From NCBI GenBank assembly GCA_946407715.1, contig CAMJPH010000040.1, positions 1 through 20,439 on the forward strand: a stretch of 20,439 nt of DNA, given 5' to 3'. The stretch comes from an uncultured Bacteroidales bacterium (lineage in GTDB: Bacteria > Bacteroidota > Bacteroidia > Bacteroidales > WCHB1-69). The notes beneath the pieces are model-generated. The model was not told the origin of the DNA. It saw only the letters and a program-made list of their open reading frames with translations, and did no database searches. A program made the translations under genes and the position numbers. Positions 14,022 through 20,439 of the stretch are shown here, piece after piece; positions within the stretch are counted from its first letter, which is position 1; each line of letters opens with the position of its first letter.

Positions 14022-15314
14022 TCACATTATTATCTCGTTTCCACGGCAGAAACGGTGCACAATCTGACGGTCGTCGCCGAGGTAGATGTATCGTTCCAGA
14101 CGTTCCTGCAGGGAATAATGGTCGTGGTTCAGGTCGCTATCGTCAATGACGAGTGCGTCGAACTCATAGCCGGGCTCGAAGCTCCCCACTCGGCCGAAGA
14201 AGCTCCCCGCCGATTTCGTGGCCATCCAGAACACCTCCGGCAGGGTGAGGAACGGTCGTGCATGATTCCGCTGAAAATGCATCTTGCTCACCTGTATGGC
14301 ATAGACCATCACCCGGAAGATGCTCAGGTCGTGGCCGCCGCTGATGTCGCTGCCGAGACCTATGCGCAGCCCCTCGTCGAGGAATTGCCGGACAGGTGCC
14401 ATGCCCGACGCCACGTTGAGATTCGAAGTGGGACAGTGAGCCACCATTACATCGTTCCGCTTCATCAGACGCAGTTCTTTGCCTCTGGTATATACGCAAT
14501 GGGCCATCACGGTGGGTGTCTGCCCGAAGAGTCCGTAGTGATTGTAGGCCGCGCCGTACCATGTGCTTTCGAGGGTCTGCACCAAGGCCAACTCGTCCTT
14601 GTTTTCAGAGAGGTGCGACTGCACGGGTAACCGATATTTGGCGGCCAGTTCGCCACAGGCACGTAGCATCTCAGGTGTACACGACGGCACGAAGCGGGGC
14701 GTAACAATCGGGCGGACCAATGCTTCCGGATTGTTGAATTCCGCGATCAGTTCCTCATAACCTTGCACCATCTCCTCCACCGATTCCGAAAGCTCCTCGG
14801 GGCAGTTGCGGTTCATGGCCACCTTGCCCACCAGTGCCCCCATGCCAGTCTCCTGGAAGAGGCGCATCAGCAGACGGGTACTCTCCGTATGGCTGGTAGC
14901 AAACACGCATGCCCGCATAGTGCCGAATCGCCAAAGGTCGCGCACAAAACGACGGTACATCCGTTCGGCGTATTGGGTGTCGGCGTATTTCATCTCCTCG
15001 GGGAAAGTGTATTTCTGGAGCCATGGCAACAACTCCAAATCCATGGCGATGCCCTGATTGCGGTATTGTGAGGCATGCACATGCAGGTCGTTCATGGCCG
15101 GAATCAGCAGACGGTCGCCTAAATCTACGATCTCCGCGGCCTCGTCTTTCGACGTTCGGCAGCGCCCGGAAGAGTTGACTCCCAACGCTGCCAAATCAGA
15201 CGCAACCCCTGTCACACGCCCGCCGCTGTCTACAGCGACATAGCCGTTCTCCAACACCTCGAAATGGCTTTGCTCCTTCGTGTAAAGGATATGTGCCTTG
15301 TATATCTTTTTCAT
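14022..15314 (-). CDS. guaD: Guanine deaminase
   Basis: A 430-residue amidohydrolase. Zinc and catalytic residues are visible: His78 and His80 in NDLHVHASQY, His234 and Glu237 in QSHLSENKDE, His272 in MAHCVYT and Asp323 in GSDISGG. Guanine-deaminase features (WLQKYTFPEE at 98-107, GKVAMNRNCPEEL at 163-175, AHCPTSNLNVASG at 292-304) separate it from other amidohydrolases. The enzyme converts guanine to xanthine plus ammonia in the cytoplasm. ATG 15314 is chosen over the upstream 15353 because MKKIYKAHILY is the natural domain start and the -7 box lies between the two. It heads a four-gene operon and is divergent from the SGNH/MBOAT operon. Confidence 0.85.
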   Translation of the reverse strand: MKKIYKAHILYTKEQSHFEVLENGYVAVDSGGRVTGVASDLAALGVNSSGRCRTSKDEAAEIVDLGDRLLIPAMNDLHVHASQYRNQGIAMDLELLPWLQKYTFPEEMKYADTQYAERMYRRFVRDLWRFGTMRACVFATSHTESTRLLMRLFQETGMGALVGKVAMNRNCPEELSESVEEMVQGYEELIAEFNNPEALVRPIVTPRFVPSCTPEMLRACGELAAKYRLPVQSHLSENKDELALVQTLESTWYGAAYNHYGLFGQTPTVMAHCVYTRGKELRLMKRNDVMVAHCPTSNLNVASGMAPVRQFLDEGLRIGLGSDISGGHDLSIFRVMVYAIQVSKMHFQRNHARPFLTLPEVFWMATKSAGSFFGRVGSFEPGYEFDALVIDDSDLNHDHYSLQERLERYIYLGDDRQIVHRFCRGNEIIM

Positions 15315-15319
15315 CGGAG

Positions 15320-15327
15320 CAAAAATA
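15320..15327 (-). promoter_or_regulatory. -7 promoter box of the guaD operon
   Basis: TATTTTTG on the minus strand is a perfect TAnnTTTG match ending only 5 bases before the ATG at 15314. If transcription begins at the standard position, the leader is about 3 bases. It is about 95 bases from the divergent box at 15423. Confidence 0.5.
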
Positions 15328-15422
15328 CAACTTTTAAAAACATGGACATACACTCAATAATAATATTCTTTCCTAACCTTTATTCAGGCCTCGCAACGTA
15401 TCTTTCACGTCAAAAAAAATCG

Positions 15423-15430
15423 TACCTTTG
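15423..15430 (+). promoter_or_regulatory. -7 promoter box of the SGNH/MBOAT operon
   Basis: TACCTTTG in the context CGTACCTTTGCGCC is a classic Bacteroidetes -7 element, 28 bases upstream of the ATG at 15459. A TTTC lies 16 bases upstream at 15403, closer than the usual -33 spacing. Confidence 0.6.
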
Positions 15431-15458
15431 CGCCCTCAAAAATTAGGGTAGAAAAGGA

Positions 15459-16970
15459 ATGAAACCTTGGCAAATAGCGTTGTTCATCATTTTGATAATC
15501 ACTTGTTTAGGGGTTATCAGTTTCTTCTATCCCGAAGAGGGTGTTACGCTTGCCAAACACACCGTTAACTTCCCTTCCATCGAAAAAGTGCTGGCAGACC
15601 CTGACGACGACCTTCCCGACCTACCCAGCGACAGTCTTTCCCGCGACAAACGCATCCCGAAACCTACTCTTTTCAACCGCAAGAAGCGTGAGGCTATTAT
15701 CGCAGAAATTGCCAAAGAGGATTCTGTCAAACAAAAGCGGGTTGAGGAACAGATGGACACGCTCGAACATTTCAAGACCACGCTGGCCTCGGAAGGGCAT
15801 TTTTACCTGCCCGACGGCGATGTCACCTATTTCGACAAATTCTTCGCGAAAGCGGCTTCTGCAAGAGCCAAGGGCGAAGTGTTGCGTGTATTGCACTATG
15901 GTGACTCTCAGATTGAGATGGACCGCATCTCCGGCAACCTCCGCACCTGGATGCAGTCGAAATTCGGCGGCGGCGGTCCGGGGCTGGTGCCTGCCATCCA
16001 GACCGTTGCGTCCTACGCGGTGAGCCAGTCGGCTACCGGCGCGTTCACCCTCTACTCGACCTACGGCGACGGCGCGCGGGCACGCGGCAACTACGGGTTT
16101 ATGCTCAAATGCTACCGCCTCACCGGTAGTGGTACCTTCAATGCGTATGCCTCCACCAATAAACGCACCGACAGTCGTGTGAAACGCTTTTCCCGTGTCA
16201 CGCTCCTCTACAACGACCACGATGGCAAGTTCCGCGCCACCCTCACTGACCGCAAGCACGGCTTCGACTCCACCTGCACGAGCGAAGGCGCGGGTATCCA
16301 CGCCATGCGTTGGCAGACAGACTCTTCCACCGCCTCGCTACGCCTCAACATGCAGGGCACGGTCGATATTTACGGCATCATGATCGATAACGGTCCGGGC
16401 GTGAGCGTTGACAACATCCCGCTGCGCAGCTCCTCCGGCAATCAGTTCACTCTCGTCACCGACTCCATTCTGCGCAAATGCTACCAGAATTCGAACGTAG
16501 GACTGATTATTCTGCAATTTGGTGGCAATCAAATGCCTTCAACCTATAGCACCAAGTCTATCAACGACTATTGCGCTTTGATGCAGAAGCAGATACGTCG
16601 CATCAAGAGTGTTTGTCCCAACGCCACGTTGCTCTTCATCGGGCCGTCCGACATGAGCCACTCCTACAGCGGTTCGCTGCAGACCTACAAGTTCCTGCCC
16701 GCGATGGTTGACAGCTTACGCAATATGTGTCTGCGTAACCATGTGGCTTACTGGGATTTGTATGAGGTTATGGGCGGCCGGAACTCTATGATTGCCTGGG
16801 TGAAGAAAGGTTGGGCCGGTCCCGACTACGTGCATTTCACCCCTGCCGGCGCGAACTATGTGGGCAAGACCTTGTCCGAGAATTTTGCCACGATGTATGA
16901 ACTCTACACCACCCGCCGCAAGATGGGTGCCGAACAATTCGACAATTTATGGGAGGCCGCCGAAAATTAA
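15459..16970 (+). CDS. SGNH-hydrolase-fold protein 1 (O-acetylation or esterase partner of MBOAT)
   Basis: A 503-residue protein with a single N-terminal membrane anchor (about 5-24) that should leave the rest in the periplasm. A low-complexity acidic/basic stalk (40-110) follows. SGNH blocks: I, HYGDSQ (146-151; Ser150 nucleophile); III, FGGNQMP (354-360; Asn357); V, PDYVHFTPAG (455-464; Asp456 and His459). A beta-rich insertion of about 150 residues lies between blocks I and III. Such proteins transfer acetyl groups to, or remove them from, glycans, as AlgX/AlgJ and PatB do with an MBOAT partner. First gene of a three-gene overlapping operon. Most likely an acetyltransferase on an exopolysaccharide, peptidoglycan or LPS sugar; an esterase is also possible. 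Confidence 0.75.
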   Translation: MKPWQIALFIILIITCLGVISFFYPEEGVTLAKHTVNFPSIEKVLADPDDDLPDLPSDSLSRDKRIPKPTLFNRKKREAIIAEIAKEDSVKQKRVEEQMDTLEHFKTTLASEGHFYLPDGDVTYFDKFFAKAASARAKGEVLRVLHYGDSQIEMDRISGNLRTWMQSKFGGGGPGLVPAIQTVASYAVSQSATGAFTLYSTYGDGARARGNYGFMLKCYRLTGSGTFNAYASTNKRTDSRVKRFSRVTLLYNDHDGKFRATLTDRKHGFDSTCTSEGAGIHAMRWQTDSSTASLRLNMQGTVDIYGIMIDNGPGVSVDNIPLRSSSGNQFTLVTDSILRKCYQNSNVGLIILQFGGNQMPSTYSTKSINDYCALMQKQIRRIKSVCPNATLLFIGPSDMSHSYSGSLQTYKFLPAMVDSLRNMCLRNHVAYWDLYEVMGGRNSMIAWVKKGWAGPDYVHFTPAGANYVGKTLSENFATMYELYTTRRKMGAEQFDNLWEAAEN

Positions 16971-18259
16971 TCTGCATCATATTGATAATCTGCGCGTTGA
17001 ATGTCTTCGCGCAGACCGATGAGACTGCCGACAGCGTTGCGCTGGTGATGGAGGCTGACACCTCTGCTGTTTGGGTGCTCCCCGAATTGTTTTCGGCTTA
17101 CGATTCCTCGTTTTCCTTCATCCGTTTCAACGATGACACACTTTGCTGGGGTAGAGACAGTATGCCGTTGGTGCGCTTCTACGAGAAATGGAACCGTGTG
17201 AACCGTACCCGCAAGGGTAGTGTCCATATCATGCACATCGGCGGCTCGCATGTGCAGGCGGGTACCATGTCGCACCGCATCCGCAAGCATGTGCTGGCGG
17301 AATATGGCGGCGAACCAGCCGACCGTGGGCTGATTTTCCCCTACTCGGCGGCCAACGCCTGCAACAATCCCCGCGACTACAAAATCACCCGCTCCGATGT
17401 TTTCTCGCTAATCCGCAACGTCTATAAGGATTACCCTTCGCCGCTCGGCATGTCAGGCATCTCCGTCTATTGCACACAATCGGTACAGTCCATCAAGTTC
17501 ACGATGAATGAGCCGGACTATGATTTTGCCACCGACACGCTCGTGCTCTTCGGCCGCTCCAATGGTCACTACATCGACCCCGTCCTGAAATACGACACGA
17601 TATGGCGCTTCCCCGATGAATCCGACCTGGAAAACGAGCGTTACTATTTTTACCCCGGTCGTCCCCTGCAGGAGTTCACCTTCTACTTCCCTTGTGGCTC
17701 GGCCGACACCTTCTTCGTCAATGGGCTGTGGCTGAAGAACGGCAAACCAGGCGTGACATTCACCTCCATAGGTGTTAACGGTGCGGCGGTGCCCTCATAT
17801 TTGCGGTGCAAGAACTTCGTTCGCGACCTCAAAGCCTTCCCGCCCGATTTGGTGATTTTCGGCATCGGCGTGAACGACGCCTTCGGCACCGATTTTGACT
17901 CCACCGTGTTCAAGAACAATTACTTACAACTGATTGCCCGCATCCGCGAGGCCAATCCCGACTGTGCCTTCATCTTCCTGTCGAATAACGACACTTGGAA
18001 ACGAGGAAAGAAAGGCCGTTATCACGTCAACCAGACTGGCCCTGAGGTAAGCGATGTCATGCACCGTTTGGCGAACCTTACGGGTGGTGCCTGCTGGGAC
18101 CAGTTCGAGGTGATGGGCGGGCTCGGCTCCATGGTCAAATGGCAAGCCAAGGGACTCGCGCAGAAAGACCGCGTCCACTTCACCGTCAACGGCTACAATC
18201 TCATCGGAGACCTTTTCTGGCATGCTTTTGTCCAACCCCTTAAATCGATGCAACTATGA
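16949..18259 (+). CDS. SGNH-hydrolase-fold protein 2
   Basis: A 436-residue secreted protein. Residues 1-21 form a signal peptide ending NVFAQ, so it is probably soluble in the periplasm. Block I is HIGGSHVQAG (96-105; Ser100) with Gly where most members have Asp. Block III is GIGVND (305-310; Asn309). Block V is KDRVHFTVNG (406-415; Asp407, His410). The catalytic Ser-Asp-His set is complete. The middle region (110-290) is a beta-rich insertion like that of protein 1. The two share an order of elements and phrases such as EVMGG...SM and a Trp-rich stretch before block V, suggesting an old duplication. The start overlaps the end of gene 1 by 22 bases, so translation is probably coupled. Confidence 0.75.
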   Translation: MGGRRKLICIILIICALNVFAQTDETADSVALVMEADTSAVWVLPELFSAYDSSFSFIRFNDDTLCWGRDSMPLVRFYEKWNRVNRTRKGSVHIMHIGGSHVQAGTMSHRIRKHVLAEYGGEPADRGLIFPYSAANACNNPRDYKITRSDVFSLIRNVYKDYPSPLGMSGISVYCTQSVQSIKFTMNEPDYDFATDTLVLFGRSNGHYIDPVLKYDTIWRFPDESDLENERYYFYPGRPLQEFTFYFPCGSADTFFVNGLWLKNGKPGVTFTSIGVNGAAVPSYLRCKNFVRDLKAFPPDLVIFGIGVNDAFGTDFDSTVFKNNYLQLIARIREANPDCAFIFLSNNDTWKRGKKGRYHVNQTGPEVSDVMHRLANLTGGACWDQFEVMGGLGSMVKWQAKGLAQKDRVHFTVNGYNLIGDLFWHAFVQPLKSMQL

Positions 18260-20115
18260 CCTGGGAGAACGTTTCGCAATTTCTGATTAACCTTTTCTCG
18301 TTCGATGAGACGCATCCGCTGTTGTTCACCCAGTTCAACTTCTGGGCATTCTTCGCCATCGTCTATGCCTTTTTCGCCCTGTTCCACAGCAAACGGCTGT
18401 TGCGAAATACGTTCCTCTTCTTCGTCAGTCTGCTGTTCTACTACAAAACCTCCGGTCTATTCGTTCTTATCTTGCTGTTTGACACCTTTTTAGACTACTT
18501 CCTCGGCGTTTTCATGGACAAGTCGCAGCGAAACGGCTGGCGCAAGACATTCATGATTTCGGGCGTTGTTATCAACTTGCTGATACTCTTCTACTTCAAG
18601 TACGCCTACTTTTGCACCGATGCTTACAACACGATTGTGGGTAGCGAGCACGAGGTTATCAACTGGTTGGCGCAATGGACCAACAATTGGACCGGCACCA
18701 ACTATTTCGATGCCTCCAAGATCCTGCTGCCTGTCGGTATTTCCTTCTATACCTTCCAGAATATCAGTTATTTGGTAGATGTTTATAAGCGGAAGATTGC
18801 GCATGTCTCCAACATCCTTGATTTTGGATTCTACGTCTCGTTCTTCCCGCAGTTAGTTGCCGGCCCGATTGTGCGTGCCGACCAATTCGTGCCGCAGCTC
18901 TACAAGAAGTTCTTCCTCACTCGTCGGCAGTTCGGCATCGCCGTCTTCTGGATTCTCAACGGCTTGGCCAAAAAGCTGATCATGAGCGACTACCTCGCGG
19001 TCAACTTCGTGGACAGGGTCTTCAACAACCCGTCGTTGTTCACCGCCTTCGAGAATCTGTCGGCACTGTTCGTCTATTCGTTGCAGGTTTATGCCGACTT
19101 CTCGGGCTACACCGACATTGCCATCGGCGTGGCCATGCTGATGGGTTTCTACCTGCCCAAGAACTTCAACTCGCCGTACAAGGCCACCAACCCCGGCAAT
19201 TTCTGGAAACGGTGGCACATTTCGCTCTCCAACTGGCTGAAAGACTACCTTTACATCCCATTGGGCGGCAACCGTAACGCCACCTTCGGCACCTACCTCT
19301 GCATCTCGCTCATCGCGGCCGTCATCATCCTGCTCACTAAAAGCGTGGTGATTACGTGCATCATCGGCGGCATCGCGTTAGCACTGTTCGTGGCTTCATT
19401 TGTGAGCAAGAAGGCGCGACTGAAGATCAGCACCAACCTCAACATGATGAACACCATGCTGTTAGGCGGTTTGTGGCACGGCGCTTCGTGGAACTTCATG
19501 ATTTGGGGTGGCTTGAACGGCATCGGTATCCTGTCGTACAAGATCTGGCGGCACGGCAATATGTTGGTACGCAGCACCATCTCCACAGTAATTTTCGTCA
19601 CTTTCCTGATCACCAACCATTTGTGGCCACATCCCGCGCTGATGATCGGCGTGGTATGGAGCGGTGTGTGGTTCGCGGGAACCTTAATCAAGACCGTCTT
19701 CACGCTCATCAAGCCCGACAAGACGGTGGAGTGGTTAGACAAGACGTGGGGCATCATCCAGACGTTCGTCTTCATTTCGTTTACGCGGTTGTTCTTCCGT
19801 TCCGGCTCCAACCTCGACCCGGCCACTGCCAACGAGACGGCGTGGGAGACCGCCAAGGCGATGGTCAACAGCATCGGCGGGCAGTGGAACGTCGCGGCCA
19901 TACCCGACATCATCGCCAACTACAAGTTCGTCTTCATCATGTTCGTTCTCGGCATGGTCATCCACTGGCTTCCTGACCGTTGGAAACGCTGGTACCGCAT
20001 CAACTTCGCCATGCTCCCGCTTTGGCTGATGGGTCTCATCGTCGTGGCGGCCGTCTTCGTGCTCTACCAGTTCGTCACCGCCGACCTGCAGCCGTTTATC
20101 TACTTCCAGTTCTAG
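18256..20115 (+). CDS. MBOAT-family O-acyltransferase (AlgI/PatA-like)
   Basis: A 619-residue polytopic membrane protein. MBOAT landmarks: LPVGISFYTFQNISYL (158-173), PQLVAGPIVR (198-207), YADFSGYTDIAIG (279-291), NFWKRWHISLSNWLKDY (315-331; His321) and the catalytic His408 in LLGGLWHGASWNF (402-414). The family moves acetyl groups from a cytoplasmic donor across the membrane to a periplasmic SGNH partner. The start overlaps the previous stop by four bases (ATGA), a coupled junction. At 619 residues it is longer than AlgI (about 520). Much of the excess is a hydrophobic insert of about 50 residues (344-392) just before the catalytic helix. The acceptor glycan is unknown; no polysaccharide genes lie in the window. 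Confidence 0.88.
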   Translation: MTWENVSQFLINLFSFDETHPLLFTQFNFWAFFAIVYAFFALFHSKRLLRNTFLFFVSLLFYYKTSGLFVLILLFDTFLDYFLGVFMDKSQRNGWRKTFMISGVVINLLILFYFKYAYFCTDAYNTIVGSEHEVINWLAQWTNNWTGTNYFDASKILLPVGISFYTFQNISYLVDVYKRKIAHVSNILDFGFYVSFFPQLVAGPIVRADQFVPQLYKKFFLTRRQFGIAVFWILNGLAKKLIMSDYLAVNFVDRVFNNPSLFTAFENLSALFVYSLQVYADFSGYTDIAIGVAMLMGFYLPKNFNSPYKATNPGNFWKRWHISLSNWLKDYLYIPLGGNRNATFGTYLCISLIAAVIILLTKSVVITCIIGGIALALFVASFVSKKARLKISTNLNMMNTMLLGGLWHGASWNFMIWGGLNGIGILSYKIWRHGNMLVRSTISTVIFVTFLITNHLWPHPALMIGVVWSGVWFAGTLIKTVFTLIKPDKTVEWLDKTWGIIQTFVFISFTRLFFRSGSNLDPATANETAWETAKAMVNSIGGQWNVAAIPDIIANYKFVFIMFVLGMVIHWLPDRWKRWYRINFAMLPLWLMGLIVVAAVFVLYQFVTADLQPFIYFQF

Positions 20116-20120
20116 GAGAC

Positions 20121-20136
20121 GACGCTTCCGAGCGTT
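20121..20136 (+). other. Small hairpin after the MBOAT stop
   Basis: GACGCT-TCCG-AGCGTT folds as a 6-base stem (one G.T) with a 4-base loop, five bases after the stop. There is no T-tract, so it is more likely a 3'-end stabiliser than a terminator. Confidence 0.35.
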
Positions 20137-20279
20137 GCAAGAGGCCAGACATATAGCCATCTGTGTCCTCGCGGATGTATGCATCTACAAAAAACGATTC
20201 TGAAAGACATTCACAAATATTTTTTCTTCTAACAAAGATCGAATAGAAATTTTTGTGTTTTTGCCGCATAAAAGCAACG

Positions 20280-20332
20280 CCTTACTTTCTTGTAAGGACA
20301 CGGGTCACTTTTCAGTGGCTCTTTTTTATTTT
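20280..20332 (+). terminator. Tandem hairpins with T-tract, likely intrinsic terminator
   Basis: The first hairpin is CCTTAC (20280-20285) with GTAAGG (20292-20297). The second is GGTCACT (20303-20309) with AGTGGCT (20314-20320), loop TTTC and two G.T pairs, followed at once by CTTTTTTATTTT. The second with its T-run is a standard rho-independent terminator and should end the SGNH/MBOAT transcript before the next gene's promoter. Nothing else is recognised in 20116-20348. Confidence 0.65.
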
Positions 20333-20348
20333 GTATTGGATTTTTCTG

Positions 20349-20356
20349 TATTTTTG
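20349..20356 (+). promoter_or_regulatory. -7 promoter box of the right-edge gene
   Basis: TATTTTTG is a perfect TAnnTTTG match, 30 bases before the ATG at 20387. A TTTG lies 15 bases upstream (20330-20333), slightly close for the usual -33 spacing. Confidence 0.55.
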
Positions 20357-20386
20357 CATTTTGATTTCAAAATCTAAATAATAACT

Positions 20387-20439
20387 ATGAGCAAAATTAA
20401 ACCACGTGAATGTCAGAATATTGAATACAAAGGCAACTG
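20387..20439 (+). CDS. N-terminus of an AlbA_2-domain ATP-binding protein (partial, leaves the window)
   Basis: Seventeen codons are visible: MSKIKPRECQNIEYKGN, followed by TG. The phrase ECQNIEYK with an Asn and probable Trp next is the opening of a very common group of Bacteroidetes AlbA_2 (Schlafen-type) ATP-binding proteins, where it continues into the AlbA_2 core. The call rests on this short stretch and on recalled family patterns. It is a second, different AlbA_2 protein from the one at 9486-11471. Confidence 0.55.
   Translation, partial: MSKIKPRECQNIEYKGN

Overview
The window looks like a chromosomal segment from a member of the Bacteroidales/Bacteroidetes. The evidence is repeated TAnnTTTG-type -7 promoter boxes (the Bacteroidetes primary sigma consensus), almost no Shine-Dalgarno sequences, and familiar Bacteroidetes gene types: a lipoprotein flavodoxin, a small DgkA-type kinase, SGNH/SGNH/MBOAT operons and AlbA_2 ATPases. 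No species can be named. I see no integrase, transposase, tRNA, rRNA or CRISPR array. No gap between genes exceeds 300 bases; the largest (about 1016-1227, 11472-11705 and 20116-20386) are described as features.

Layout. (1) 1-2442, GC-rich, all on the minus strand: the first codons of an exported protein leaving the left edge, a lipoprotein flavodoxin, a diacylglycerol/undecaprenol kinase and an AlkD-like DNA alkylation repair protein. (2) 2501-11471, visibly AT-rich, all minus: a defence island. In transcription order it holds an AlbA_2/GHKL ATPase with a heptad-repeat linker, a 992-residue type IIG restriction-modification enzyme, a winged-helix + PD-(D/E)xK nuclease, a SLATT two-TM effector, a SMODS/CD-NTase-like nucleotidyltransferase, and an AbiJ-like protein with a HEPN-type R...H motif. 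(3) 11706-15314, GC-rich, minus: a tight operon of guanine deaminase, EamA transporter, alpha/beta hydrolase and isoprenylcysteine/phospholipid methyltransferase-like protein. (4) 15459-20115, plus strand: two overlapping SGNH-hydrolase genes and an MBOAT acyltransferase, probably an O-acetylation machine for an extracytoplasmic glycan. (5) 20116-20439: 3' UTR hairpins, an intrinsic terminator, a promoter and the first codons of a second AlbA_2-type protein.

The most interesting part is 2501-6237. A SLATT effector next to a CD-NTase-like enzyme is the minimal type I CBASS arrangement (cyclic nucleotide signal, then membrane disruption on phage infection). Here it lies between a wHTH-nuclease gene and an AbiJ/HEPN-like gene in one close-packed, same-strand cassette. 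Whether these four genes are one expanded system or neighbouring modules cannot be decided from sequence alone. Secondary curiosities are a heptad-repeat linker in the ATPase, a 12-base motif at the -33 position of two left-end genes, promoter boxes nearly touching start codons, and an extra hydrophobic insertion in the MBOAT protein.
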